Notes: generated by a model from the sequence alone, not told the origin. A stretch of 64,000 nt of DNA from Cryoendolithus antarcticus (GCA_002077065.1 NAJO01000014.1:372001-436000); one strand, 5' to 3'; shown: positions 10,370 through 22,334, numbered from the stretch's first letter. Translations and numbers: made by a program.

Positions 10370-12893
10370 ATGCAGCGACGCGAGGATCTTCCGCCAAATC
10401 AACCACGTCGAAGTACACTTCCTGCACTTGCTCCCCGCAGCCCACAGGCTACATCGACCCGAGTGCGACCCTCGTCTTCAACAGCACCTCGAAGGACACC
10501 GCGTCTATCCCATCGCTCTCGAGACGGCTGCTGTGAGTATCGACGTGGAATCGACTGCTGAGGACTCGAATCTTGGCTGACTTGTACACAGGGACTTGTC
10601 GTGCACGAAAGGTGACATCTCGCGAACGATCAGACTCCGCTTGTCAGATACTGATATCAGCGATAGGTGAAATGTGATGAGCAGCAGCCGACTTGCGGTG
10701 TAAGCATCCTCGCATCCCGATCCTGCACAATGATTCAGAACCTTGACTGATGGTAAACAAGCCTTGTGCGCGCCTGAGTCGAGAGTGCGACTGGGGCCAA
10801 CGATGGAACGTGAGTACAGTCGTGCCAAAGGCTTACGGTACCATGTGATACTGACGAGTCTGATAGTTCAACGATGCGACCTCGGGAACAAAGGCAAGAC
10901 ACACCAATGTGTCGACGGAGGGTAGTGTCGTCTGGGACCGTAAGTCAATTGCCCGCATCATGTCGCATCATCTTACAGCGTGAAGAAGACGCACATTGAA
11001 TCGCTACCGACACTAAAGCCGCAGCAGCTGCAGCACGCGCAACGAGCTCCGACCCAGAGTCTGCCACGACATCGCGGAGTGACGACCTTCCCGACTTCGC
11101 TGCACTTACGAATGACAGTGATCGCGAGCGAAAGGCGATCACAAGACGCCCGGGAACGTACGCCGTGGTGGTCACACCGGGCAGCTTTGCGGAGCTACCC
11201 GAATACTCGTCCTCGGCATCGACGACGGAGAGCATGCAGATGAGCAGAAGAGGATCGAAAGCCACGATAACGAGTGCAGATCGACGACTGCAAGACAGCG
11301 ACCCAGATACGATCGTGCTGGAGAAGTTTGAGGATGTGGCACCTGGGTTAGCCGGACCTTTCTCACTCGAGCCATTCGCACGGAGGGCCAGTCTGCCGAA
11401 AGCCTTACAGAACATGACGATCATGTCCGTACCTCCGACGCCATCCTTCAGGACGCCGACCTTCCCATCACCCGTCCGCGCAGATATGAGCCCCGCAGAG
11501 TCCCGATTGGTGATTCATTTCCGGACCTACATTATGCAACTTCTGCAGCCACAGGTTTTGGACAGTCAAGGTCCGCTTCAATGGGGTCAGCTGGTCGGAA
11601 ATAACATCTACGAGCAGGAGGCTGTGCGGTTTCCACCTGTAAGCCGGTCTTCGATGTCACATGGTGGACAGTACTGACAATCTCAGCTGCACCACGCGAT
11701 CTGCGCCGTGAGCGCCCTCAACCTCAGTACACGGGGACAAGCCACTCTCGAGGAAGCTATTCAGCACTACCAGAAGGCCTTAGATTCGCAGTCATCCGCC
11801 TCGAGCAATGACATGATTCTTTCTGATGGCGTCTTCCTGCGACATTACCTCCTCTTCATCTACGACATATGCGCAGACTCGAGTGCCGACGACGACACGG
11901 CAATGTGGGCCAAGCACTTATACTCTCTGCGGCACCTGGCGCGAAGCCGCTTTCAACAGTCGGGAAGAGAAGCCCATACCTACGTTATCTCATCGATCTG
12001 TAGCCTCGATGTTTACGCGGGACTCATGGGTAACGGCAGCTGCGACTTCAACCGCACAGTACTAGAGGACAACATGCTCGCTCCTCTTGGTGCAGAACTC
12101 GACAAAATAGCTTCATCGCAAAGTGTAATCAGCTCTTACCACGAAACACAGACATGGCAGGCGGTGCTCAATATCCATCGAGGTATCCGAGTGCATGCGT
12201 CGAATGTCGCGCAAGCGGCGCAAACGTATCGAGCAGAGGTCGGAAGACAACGGCATCCCACTTCTCCTGGGTTTGCAGCGCATTGGCAAGCAGTCATTGC
12301 GCGATTGGAGCACGAGTTGATTGCATTTTGGAATCAGGCATACCCTCAATTCCTTGCGAGAGACTCGCCGCATGCTGGACAGGCCTTGGTGCCGGCCATG
12401 CGGCTTGTATTCGAGCATGTAAGCTTTCAGTCGCCAGTCAGTCTATCACTCAGACTGTATCGCTAACGCTCTTCTCCAGGCTCTTACGTTCTATCACGCT
12501 TGCATACTCTACCTCCGCACACTACTGCCTCCCAGTCACGCCAACCCCGTGAATCCTCAGCTACGTCCAGACTCCGCCTATCGCATCTCGGTAATCTTCA
12601 CACTGGCGGCTTTGTACCTACAGCAACAGGACTTCAGTCGCCGCGAAATCATCTTCCCAGTCTTCGTCGCCGGTTTGGCTGCTACTTCGGCTGAGGACCA
12701 GATTCGTGCCGTGGACTTCTTAGCGCAATTTCAAGGCCACGGCATTGGCAGAAACACGAGCGTGGCCAAGCAGCTGCTTAGCGAGGTGTGCGAAGAGCAA
12801 AGGCGTGGCATCGCACGAGGCGAATCAGGCTGGGTGGATTGGGTAGCCCTTGGCAGGGCAAGAGGCCTTGCAGTCGTGGTCTGCGGACTATAG
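10370..12893 (+). CDS. Zn(II)2Cys6 transcription factor with fungal TF domain
   Basis: Nuclear DNA-binding regulator. I assemble eight exons, all phase-consistent: 10370-10532, 10592-10611, 10667-10699, 10762-10809, 10867-10939, 11019-11638, 11687-12418 and 12480-12893, giving 700 residues. The zinc cluster has cysteines at 54, 57, 64, 71, 74 and 81, the canonical C-x2-C-x6-C-x6-C-x2-C-x6-C, with the basic run RARKVKC inside it. After it come FNDATSG and a VVWDP motif, typical of regulators with the Fungal_trans_2 type domain, and the helical activation/middle-homology region fills about 290-700. Introns are 55-79 bp, several with CTGAC or CTAAC branch sites. The target genes are unknown; no biosynthetic cluster adjoins it. 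The start is the first ATG in frame with the cluster. Confidence 0.82.
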
Positions 12894-13693
12894 ATCGCTA
12901 CCACACTGTTTCCACACGCATCAAGAATCGAGACTATCCTGGCAACGTTCCGATGTAACTGTTACTATGGCATTCACAAGTCCCAGTGCCGCTGAGAAGC
13001 AGCCACTCTTGCCAATTAAACACAAGCGGAACTACGATGCCGCTGTCCCACCAGCCCAACGCGCTACTGTACGCTCTTCCAGGTTTCTCACAAACACCTG
13101 CGGCAAGATCAGTTCAGCGGCCGATGTGGATACGGCTCCACACCATTGTGAAGGCGTGCGCGTCTCGGAGGCGGTCATATAGCCGGTTAATTCCCATGTT
13201 ACACTGGCTCCAGACCGCCTGTGATACAGTAGGATCAGTTCAACGGGATTAGCCATGGGGAAGTCCGCCATGTGACAATGAAACCCATGTCAACGGCCGT
13301 GCATTCACCTCTACGGCGAGGGTCTGCGCTGTACGGGGCGCTTCACAACAAGTCCCTGCCTCCACCTTGCGCTCTCGGGTCCGAGTGGTTAGTCGGTTGC
13401 AGGTGTAACGCCGCCGACCACTACAAAATTAGAGTGAATCCACTTGCCGTGACTGACCCTGCGTACTGGAAATAAGATAGCCGCGCTAATCACGACACCG
13501 GCGGTCGCGCATACGGCACGAGATAGGCATCGTGAGTCTCCTGGTTTGATGCCGAGCGGGCCGAGAAGTCATGGCATTATTGGCAATCGTATGGAGTAGT
13601 GCCGTGTCTTACAAGTCATTTCAGCGCCGGAGCGCCGATCTCTCGTTAAGTCCTCAATGCTCACAATCGATGACACAGTCACCCGCGAATTCG
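12894..13693. other. Intergenic, nothing recognised
   Basis: 800 bp between convergent genes (Zn2Cys6 regulator and kinase). A stretch near 13385 faintly recalls a tRNA A-box, but no B-box or cloverleaf can be drawn. Confidence 0.5.
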
Positions 13694-15727
13694 CTACCCA
13701 TCTTCCGCTTCAACCCTACACAACACCTCCTCCAGCACTCCCTCCAAGAACCCTTCAACACCGTCGCCCATCCCCACTTTCGCACCCTCATCAATCGCAT
13801 CGACTTCCCTCAATAGCTTGGAGATCTTCTGGACTTGCTTCCGCAGTAGCTCATGCTGTTGCTTGAGTTCTGCAAATTGTGGAGAAGAAGGTGGCTGCTG
13901 TGATGGTGGAAGTTGTTGACGTTTCTCGAGAAGCGAGAGCTGGTAGGTGCGTCGATGTAGCGCGGCGTCGAGCGCTGGGAGAAGAACGGCGGAGAGAGCT
14001 GTGGGTTGTGCGGGGTTAGTGAGTTGAAGTTGAGAAGGCAAGGGCGAGGAGTGGGATTGAGGTTGAGGTGCGAAGTCCTGGATGGCAGGTCCCGATCGTG
14101 GTAGTGATGGAGCCTGCGGTGCGACGCCGTTCTGTGACATCCGAGAGCTACTAGACGAAGTCTGTGGTGGTTGAGCATAGTCGTAGCCATTGACATACGG
14201 TACCGCAGCAGCACTTGGCGGCATCGAGGGCGGCAGGTCAGGCTGGGTACTTCGTGGCGGCGATGTACTCGCAGACGATGAAGCGACGGACGCGGCTGGC
14301 GTCGGGTCATTCTGTATCGATAGGCCCTTCGTATACTGGCTCATATCGCTAGCAATACTCTGCTGCAGGAAATCATCGTTCAGCAGTCTTGGTGAGTGTG
14401 GCGTTGCAGGTGGCCGAGGCGACATCCCAGTCAGACTTGGTCCGCGTGGCGATTGTGGAGGCGTCTGAGGCGGAGGTACGGGCTTTCGCATGGGCGTGGC
14501 AGGTAACGGCACTTTCGCAGCCATGCTAGGCGACTGCAGTGGTGGTGGCCTTTTCGTAGGCGACGGAGTCTGAGGTAATGGCGGTGGTAACATAGCGCCC
14601 CGCAACGTCGGGTCATCGCTTTCAAACGCATTCTCTTTGTTCGATACTGATCGCTTCGTTGGCGAAGGTGGAGCTTGCGAGCTCCTTGAGTTCATGCCTG
14701 CCTCGTTCATAGCCCTCAACGGCGCATTACCGTGCCCTCTCGATCTGCCACCAACTGGTCGCACAGTCCCGAAGTCCCAAAGGTCTTCTTCCTCACTTTG
14801 CCTTTCAGGTGAGATATCACCCATGTCCTCATCTCTCTCATCGTTACTGTCACCTCTATGAGTAGCCTGCCATCGCTCATGTCGTTCGATGAGCTCTGTC
14901 AAATACGCCGTCCGCTTCGCTTTCCTTACCCACGGATGCCGTAGCAACTCCCTAGCCGAAGGCCGTCTCTGCGGCTCCTTCTGTAAGCATATGCCGACAA
15001 AGTCCTTGAACTCCTTCGTAAAGTTTCCCTCCAGCGTTGGAGCAGGATTCTTTGGAATCAAGAACAGCACTTTCATGGGATGTATGTCTGAGTAAGGCGG
15101 CTCCCCCAACGCCAGCTCCAATGCCGTGATCCCGAGAGACCATATATCCGCCTTATGATCGTAGCCACTCTGCTTGATGACTTCCGGAGCCATCCAAAAG
15201 GGCGTGCCTACAAATGTATTCTTCTTCGTCATTGTCGCCGTCAATTGCCCTGACACTCCGAAGTCCGCCAACTTCACTTGCCCGTTGGCCCCAAGCAATA
15301 TGTTCGCGGCCTTGATGTCTCTGTGCAGCTTCCCGTCCCCGTGCAGATAGCTCAGTCCCATCAGAAGCTCCCGAACAACGATGCAGATGTACTCCTCAGG
15401 TATCAGGCCCGGCTTGAGCAGATCCCCACAACTGCCACCTGAGCAGTACTCCATGATGATCCACAGATCACTCCCCTTTAGGTAAGAGCCATAGTACTTC
15501 GTCACGTAAGGCGAAGACAAGCCAGATAAGATGGAGATCTCCTGAATGATATCGTCGACCTCATCATCCGCGTTCTCCACGTCTATGATCTTTATGGCGA
15601 CCGATGCGCCGGTCCGCTTGTCAAGCCCACGGTAGACTTTGCCGAAAGAGCCACCGCCTATGCATGACTGCTTGGTGTAGAGGGTTTCGGGGTCTACATT
15701 GCTGGAGGAGGGGGGCAAGGAGGCCAT
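13694..15727 (-). CDS. GCK-III family Ste20-like Ser/Thr protein kinase
   Basis: Single-exon kinase of 677 residues, of the type that acts in septation-initiation and morphogenesis (NDR-pathway) signalling. Seen directly: glycine loop IGGGSFGKV (23-31), VAIK lysine 46, catalytic HRDIKAAN (D137), DFG at 155-157, the TFVGTPFWMAPE activation segment and DIWSLGITALELA. GCK-III members share the PPYSDIHPMKVLFLIPKNPAPTLEG-like stretch present here. Residues about 300-560 are a Pro/Ser-rich disordered tail, followed by a Gln-rich helical segment near the C-terminus (ELKQQHELLRKQVQKISKLL). I use the ATG at 15727 (MASLPPSSS) rather than the one nine codons upstream because the kinase fold starts soon after. 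Assignment among Sid1, Kic1/Nak1 and MST3-like subgroups is not settled. Confidence 0.87.
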   Translation of the reverse strand: MASLPPSSSNVDPETLYTKQSCIGGGSFGKVYRGLDKRTGASVAIKIIDVENADDEVDDIIQEISILSGLSSPYVTKYYGSYLKGSDLWIIMEYCSGGSCGDLLKPGLIPEEYICIVVRELLMGLSYLHGDGKLHRDIKAANILLGANGQVKLADFGVSGQLTATMTKKNTFVGTPFWMAPEVIKQSGYDHKADIWSLGITALELALGEPPYSDIHPMKVLFLIPKNPAPTLEGNFTKEFKDFVGICLQKEPQRRPSARELLRHPWVRKAKRTAYLTELIERHERWQATHRGDSNDERDEDMGDISPERQSEEEDLWDFGTVRPVGGRSRGHGNAPLRAMNEAGMNSRSSQAPPSPTKRSVSNKENAFESDDPTLRGAMLPPPLPQTPSPTKRPPPLQSPSMAAKVPLPATPMRKPVPPPQTPPQSPRGPSLTGMSPRPPATPHSPRLLNDDFLQQSIASDMSQYTKGLSIQNDPTPAASVASSSASTSPPRSTQPDLPPSMPPSAAAVPYVNGYDYAQPPQTSSSSSRMSQNGVAPQAPSLPRSGPAIQDFAPQPQSHSSPLPSQLQLTNPAQPTALSAVLLPALDAALHRRTYQLSLLEKRQQLPPSQQPPSSPQFAELKQQHELLRKQVQKISKLLREVDAIDEGAKVGMGDGVEGFLEGVLEEVLCRVEAEDG

Positions 15728-16378
15728 GATCGAGAGTGCGTGGCAGGACTCCAAGGGAAGCCGGGGAGTAGGACGGCACAGTCGCGGTAATACCGGCGCT
15801 CTTCCGGGAGCTTTCGTCGATCGCCGAGAGTCGTATAATCGTATATGCGTATCTCAATGGCGTCAAGTGCGCATGAGTTCTAGAGACCAGCTCAGCTCCA
15901 AGTAACTCTCAGTTTCGTGGTGAAGAAGCGAACAAAATGTTTGGGGACTGTAGTATGGGCTTGGTCTACTCCGTTGAGATAATGAGAAACCAAGCTTGAT
16001 CATTCACATTAGACTGCTGAGAATGTACGGAACTGTTGCGTAGATGATGTCCCCGATCAACAAACGCGGCACGACCCACCACGAAGTCGCGTTTCAGATC
16101 GCAACCGCTCGGCGCCAGACATTCCAACCCGAGACATCAATCTCGAAACACGTCTAATGTCCATCACTACGAGCATGAGGTCCCGAAGTGATTGGTGAGT
16201 ACTGATCTGATCGAGCTAAGATGCTGCACAACATGTAGCTATGAGACGCCAACTCAGATTACCTCCCCCAGATCGCCGCCACTAGGTATGCACCCCAGCT
16301 AAATATTCTGCATAACCCATGCCGAGCACCAGGGCTCAATTCGTTACGTCTCGAGGTCAATGACACTCTCGATTTGGG
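15728..16378. other. Intergenic, kinase promoter and 3' end of the next gene
   Basis: 650 bp. No coding frame, repeat or RNA gene that I can support. Confidence 0.5.
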
Positions 16379-19300
16379 TCAAGCGACCATGCTCATCAAC
16401 TCCCCTAGCTTCCCGCCCAGCTCATCACCCTCCTCATGAAGGAATCTGCTCTTCTCCCGCTGGCCCGCAAGCTGCTCCACAACACTCGCAAGCTCCTCTC
16501 CCTGGCATTTCAACTTCTTCTTCATCTTCCTCTTGTGCTTCTCGAGAGCAGCGGCTTGCTTTTCGTATGCCTCAAGGTGACTCTGCTCTAACATCTCCAC
16601 CACTTTCTCGCCTTGCAACCGGTAGTCATTAAGTGTATCACTGGCAGCTGTCTCCTGATCGACGATATGCTTGACGAGCTTGTGCGATACAACGACCAGG
16701 GCATCGAAGAGAGACCCTTGGTGTGGCTCAAGAGCTTTGCGCCAAGTGGCGATGGAGTCGTCTTCCTGCGAAGAGTCCGTTGAAGGCATGCTCGAGATGT
16801 CCGAGTCAGAGGTGCTAGCGTTGCTTGATATACTGATAACTCGCTTGACTGTAGCTTGGACATGATTTGCGGGCTGCTTCGCAGAGCGCTTCGCAGGTGG
16901 CGCTGCCGGTTCGACGAGAGTCATATCAGGATCCTCATCCGGCACTTCTCCATTGGCAGGCTGACTTTCGCCTGAAGAGACGAGATCGCCAACCTGCTGA
17001 CGTAGCTTCTCCTTGAATCCAGTGGTGAAAGGTCCGGCCGTCTCACCGGAATTCTGATCGTCGGTTAGGTTGAACGGATCGCTGCGTTCACGTTGCGTGA
17101 CCAGCTTGGCGGCGTCTGCGCCAGAGACCCTACGGGTGATCGCTCGAGACTCTTCATAGGGCGCCGCAGGTACCGGCTTCGTGTTGCTCGACATGATGTT
17201 CCGCGGCTGGGCAGATGGCGGCGCAAGGTGATGGTCATTCAGTGGCAATCCTAGTCCGTCGTCTATCTTAGCTTCAGCCACGCGGCTGTCGAGCGCTTCG
17301 TCCGAAGACATTTTGCTCTGTGACAGGAATGTGCCGACAGCGGTGCCGCGTGGTGGCACGTTAATCCCCTTAGGTATGGGACTTCCGGTCATGTCTACTC
17401 GCTGTGATCCTTGAGACGCTTGTCGTACGACACGCGTTCGGCGGCGATTGACAGGCAGTACTACCGGGCGGGTCTGCGGCTGAGACTCGCTGATCTGCGA
17501 GTTGGACTTCTCGATGAAATTATCGTGGATGCGCTTCACTTCGGTGACATGCTGGCGCAGCGCGTCATCATCAGTCGTGCTATCGATGTCAGTGGTGATC
17601 AGAATGTGTGCATGGAGAACGGTACTCACAGGATTACAATGTCCTTATAGTCTATCTGTAGCAGCATGCCGGTAAGCTTCTCGGCTATCTCAGGATACTG
17701 GGCGTGGACCTTCGAATACAGCGCATCACAGAGCGACTGCTTCTGCGGCTGCGGTCTCGCAGCGTCATCCGAGAGCTGTGCCACTTCGACCGATCGCGTG
17801 GACAGCTTCGAGGGAAGTTCAAGCAATTGTGTCTGCTCCGAGCTAGCACTGGGCTGTGCTGCGCTTGATCGAAGGCCAGATTGCGATCCAGTCTTCGCCG
17901 TTTTTGCTTCCGCTGTTGGCCCCAGCTCGAGCTCCTCGACATCGCAATTTGTGACATCCTTCTTGTGACGCTTCGTGACCCTTTCTTCAGACCTATCGAA
18001 GTTCTGGAGCGCTCTACGCTTCCCACGCCTCGCATCCTGTATATCACTCGGCTCTGTTCCTTGATGGTCAAGTGCCGCGGGTACGGCTGGTTCACGGTGC
18101 GCTTTCTTGACCTTTTCAAGTCGACCTCCCGGAGGTGGCATAGCCACTTGCGAAGCAGTAGGCTGCGCGTCCTTATCGGCGGACTCGACCAAAGTTGTCC
18201 CTTCGAAGTCGTCGATGTTAGCATAATTGTCCTCCGTCTCGAGCACTGATGGAACTTCGTCATTGCCATAGCCCTCTCGCTTCACATTGGGATGGCATGC
18301 GCGGCGGGTCACACCCGGTGCAGGGGAGGATCGTACATCCTCCGGCCTGCCAGGCAAGAAAGCCGCAAAGACGTCCTCGTTCTCGTTCGCGACGTTGGCT
18401 TGACGGATCTCAGGCACTTGTTTCGGCGCAAGCAGGTCTTTGTTAGCCGGAGTGCTTCTTAGTGTGTATCGCGACTGGTCCTTCTGAACACGGGTAGACG
18501 TCGCAGAATGTACATTGAATGACGGCGTGCCTTGATTGCATGGTCCTTTGTCGTCGAACGCGATGACTTGCGGCTTCCTCGACTCCCTCACCTCTCGAGT
18601 ACGTTGTGGGGGACTCGAAGGTAGGACCGAAGGTGTTTGAGGCCTGGCTAAGGTTCGAGCAGGTCTTGACGCAAGAAACTCCGTAGCAGCAGGTCTTACT
18701 TTGACTGGATTTCCTGACGGTGGTTCCGTAGATGCGATGGCGCGTGGCGCTGCACTGTCAGGCTTCGAGATCACCAACGGCAGCACTCGCTCATCAGCTT
18801 GAGACTCCAGGTCGATGACGGTGGATCCGCTCCGGCCTGATACGGATCTCACGGCGTCGGGTTGCTGCGCCTGCGCATCGACATCCTCGTCTCGAGTGTT
18901 GACCTGCCCAGGACGGTCGTCCTCGTATTGGACGACTGTATCTTCGAAATCTTCGTACGACTCCACGGTAGGGTCCACATTCTCCTTATCTGCGCCAGAG
19001 ATATGCTGCTTAGGCAAAGGAGCTCGCTCCTTGAGAACCTTCGCCGTATTTGACTCGCGTGCGATGCTTGCTTTGGTGTGCCGACTTTCCTGGAGATTAG
19101 GCGCCTTCGTAGAGATCTCTGCCATACGTTGACGGGTCCTACTCTCCAAGACAGATCGCCCAGTCAATGCAATGGAGACATGGGACTGACTTCGCTCTCG
19201 ACGTCTCCTGTCAGGAGCGGAATCGACGGTGGCTCTTTCTTTTGCAGCAGGTTTCGGCACGGCTTTGGAGGGCTTGCTGTCCTTCGCCACACCCCTTCTC

Positions 19301-20758
19301 TGTGCTTGCGACGCCTCTACTTGCCCAGCGTTCTCATCTGATGGAACGTCGAAAGTTCCTTTGCGGCGCTTGCTGGGCTGTTCGATGCCAGTAGCCTTGT
19401 TTGGGCGCTTCAGAGCGCCGGGCTTGCGCGCACTCGAAGCAACAGTGTTCTCTCGAGACTCAGTCACGGGCATCGTAGCGCTGGCTCGTGCAAGATCGCC
19501 CGTGCCAACACGACTACCCACAGCGGCATCCATGGGATCTTCCGGAGGCTTCATGCGATGGGTAGATAGCTTCCCAGTGGTCGTCATTGCAGCAGTTGTT
19601 CGGGAAGCAGCGGGATTCGAGGCCGGCGTAGGCAGTTGCTTAGACTTCTTCGACAGTTTTAGAGCGTCCGTTGCGGCGTCGTTGGTCTTCCTCGCTGCCG
19701 GCTCGTAAGTTTTGTCACCAGGGTCATCAGGCTCGTCAGTCCGCGTCGAGGAGGGCGGGATCCCTTTTCGAGCTCGCAACGCATCGAGTGCAGACGCCTT
19801 TGCGGCTCTCTTGGGTCGGTCCCCATACAGGTCTTGGACTCTCTTTCTCACTGGCTTCGTGCTAGCTGATGGACCTGATTGACCAGCTTTGGCCAGCTCC
19901 TTCGTACATGACGACTGCCGCAATTCGTCTTCTTGCATGACTTCCGACTGGTTCTTCGCTTTCTGGGCAGCCAGTGTCACGAATGGACCTACGTGTCTTG
20001 ATCTCGATGACGGGGTTCCAGCGACAGCACCACCTTCAAGGAGATCGCTAATCGCACGTTCAGCCGCACCAGACTTTGTAATCACGACTCCAGTGACTTC
20101 CCGCGTGGCTGGTGCCACACTGCCCACAGGCCCCTGGTGATGGGTTTGACTGACAAACAGCGTCGTTGTTTCAGCAGCTGGAGTCGATGCGACTAGGCTA
20201 GATCGCGGCTGTGGCACATCAGCAAAGCCCAGATGGCTTGCATGGAGCTCTTACCTTCGTACTTGGGACCATCTCGGTCAACTGGATCTTTGTCGTACTT
20301 CGTGCTGCGCCAGGACTGACAGTGTAAAGGTCCTCGTCGTCATTATCGTGATGTACATTGCTCCAGTTTGGGCCGTGAGTCTTCAATCTAGACTTCGACG
20401 CTTTGCTCTCTATTTCCGACCGGGTGGTCTCTGCATCGGCGTGGTTGTCACGTCCGCTAGATTCTGATACGCGATCGTCGCCGTTTTGAGCTCCAAGGTC
20501 GAGTGCTGCAGCGGCAGCTTCAGCTGCCAAACGTTGCGGAAGGCTATCCGCGATCACGTCGAGGAACTGCGTTTCTTCGACCACTGGGCCACGCGCATGA
20601 CCGTGCGGACTTCCTGAATCCGTTGAGCTGGTCTGATGGAGGGAGTCGCTGTCTCGATATTCACCCTTCTCGGGAGTTGCCTCGTCCTCGTCCTGATGAC
20701 TAACATCCAGTAAAGTCTCAGTCTGCTGTGAGTGCTGTGAGTGCTGTTGGGCAGCCAT
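16379..20758 (-). CDS. Large disordered protein with PABC/MLLE-like domain and C-terminal coiled coil
   Basis: Three exons, 20758-20255, 20208-17630 and 17579-16379, give 1427 residues with consistent phase (introns 46 and 50 bp). Most of the protein is low-complexity, rich in Ser, Pro, Lys and acidic residues, with many basic patches that would suit nuclear import. About residues 990-1050, built across the second intron, read like a PABC/MLLE domain: SLCDALYSKVHAQYPEIAEK, then KLTGMLLQID (compare the KITGMLLE hallmark of poly(A)-binding protein), then ALRQHVTEVKRIHDNF as the last helix. MLLE domains bind PAM2 peptides of mRNA-decay and translation factors. No RRM is present, so it is not a PABP. 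The last 100 residues (AYEKQAAALEKHKRKMKKK onward) form a coiled coil. Long disorder plus a terminal coiled coil also suits a chromosome-axis protein. The gene is well supported; the function is open. Confidence 0.75.
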
Positions 20759-21170
20759 GGCGAGTGCTTATGCCCCGTGAATGAATTACGAAGGGATGGG
20801 ACAACTTGTGGGTGACCCTCGCCGCATTATTCACCAATGAGTGCCACACGTCGCGTGTAGGCACGTCCGTCCCATGAGATGTGAGTAAGTCGAGGAGATG
20901 TTCGACTGTACGGACCATATGGCCGACTCCCGAGCACCGTGCGATGTGCCTTGCCTACTCGATCAAGTTGAAGTGTGTCCGTGAGACATGAGGTGTGTTG
21001 GGAGTGAGGTGCGGATCTCCAGAACAAAACCGCAGGCGCGTCCTCCCTCAGTACCTGTGCACAGCAGGTACGATCGACCAGTCATGCTCGCACAAACCTT
21101 ACTTCGACGACAGGTGATCACTCGTACCTTACATGAGAGGACCGTAACAAACGCAGGATCCATAGCATTT
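20759..21170. other. Intergenic, nothing recognised
   Basis: About 410 bp upstream of the MLLE-type gene and downstream of the cyclotransferase-like gene. No feature seen. Confidence 0.5.
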
Positions 21171-22334
21171 CTATCCTGCCTTCTCAACGTCATCTTCGGT
21201 CAGGCACTCGTCCGCTCTTCGCCTTAGATTACCTTCAGGCGCCTCATCCCCACCATCAGGTATGGACCTCTCACCATCCCCAAACAGCGGCTTGAAGAAG
21301 CCATCATAGCTCATCCAACATCCCTTGAAAATCGCTGCTGTGAGCTGCCTCAACCAGGTCGGGGTCAGTCCATCCTTATCAGCAAATTGCCTCCCCAGCG
21401 CAAAGCACAGCATGATGAACGGCAGCCAAATGCTGAGAAATACGAATTGTCCGACCCGTTGCTTGTTCGAAGTCAATGTATACGGTCGCAGCGCATGCAG
21501 ATAATCCTGATACTCATACGGCAACCCGCACTCAGCTGCGCCATCAGTGATGAGCTTCAGATACCGCGCGGACGGCTGCGCGTAGCTCGTATCTGGTCTC
21601 TGGAAGCGGCCACCATCCTTTGGCGGAGCGTCACCGTCCTGAGCTGCTGGCGCGAACAGTGTGTGCGCCTTGAACGCTGGAAGTGTCGGCGCTTGCGGTA
21701 CTGATGTGGCTGGGTCCGACGAGGCAAAGGCATGGCAGTCGACCAGAATGTCGTGATAGGAGGCGCCACCGCCTTCTGTGGCGATGATGTGGGCATAGTC
21801 TTCTGGCGTAACTTCATACACGACACCGATGAGGCCCTTGTGCCAGGAATCCTTACGGTACTCGCTCGAGCTCGGCTTGTGCGGAAGCAAGGCCGTCTTC
21901 TCGCTCGCTGATACTCCTGCCGAGAATGAGGGTCGATCCTTCTCCGCATCTCTCGTTCCACTGTTGGCAAAGCAAGGCTCCGCATACGGTAGTCCAGGAA
22001 GGTCGAACGTTAGTCGGAGCGATGGAACTTGAACATTGATCTGAGACAGCGGCTTGATTCCACGCTTGCCTCTGAACGTTTCGTTTGAGAGATTGGAGCC
22101 GTATGCGAGGTAGAGTACCGTGCCTCGCTGCGTGTCCGGCTGAGCGAGATACTCATGAACACTCAGATCGGACTCGTATAGACTCGCGGCGACATGGGCT
22201 TGAGGGGGCGGCGCGATGGTTGCACGTTCTTGTCGCGGGGAGACAATTTGCAACACCCGAGAAAGCCTCTTCTTTAGGCAGAGTGATGAGCGTGTCGTAC
22301 GCAGGAGAGTGTCGTCCGCTACTGTGTCAGTCAT
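21171..22334 (-). CDS. Gamma-glutamylcyclotransferase-like protein with a membrane segment
   Basis: Single exon, 387 residues. The GGCT fold marker YLAYGSN lies at 75-81, followed by NLSNETF, and the likely catalytic glutamate is E187 in IIATEGGGASY. Family enzymes release 5-oxoproline from gamma-glutamyl peptides, as in glutathione turnover. Between the two motifs is GLIGVVYEVTPEDY, also typical. A hydrophobic segment at about 294-315 (VGQFVFLSIWLPFIMLCFALG) would anchor the C-terminal part in a membrane, unlike the small soluble animal enzymes. The substrate cannot be read from the sequence. It is divergent, about 290 bp away, to the small coiled-coil gene. Confidence 0.75.
   Translation of the reverse strand: MTDTVADDTLLRTTRSSLCLKKRLSRVLQIVSPRQERATIAPPPQAHVAASLYESDLSVHEYLAQPDTQRGTVLYLAYGSNLSNETFRGKRGIKPLSQINVQVPSLRLTFDLPGLPYAEPCFANSGTRDAEKDRPSFSAGVSASEKTALLPHKPSSSEYRKDSWHKGLIGVVYEVTPEDYAHIIATEGGGASYHDILVDCHAFASSDPATSVPQAPTLPAFKAHTLFAPAAQDGDAPPKDGGRFQRPDTSYAQPSARYLKLITDGAAECGLPYEYQDYLHALRPYTLTSNKQRVGQFVFLSIWLPFIMLCFALGRQFADKDGLTPTWLRQLTAAIFKGCWMSYDGFFKPLFGDGERSIPDGGDEAPEGNLRRRADECLTEDDVEKAG

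Noticed and set aside
13380..13430. tRNA-like stretch
   Set aside because: An A-box-like string is present, but there is no B-box, no anticodon arm and no acceptor pairing.
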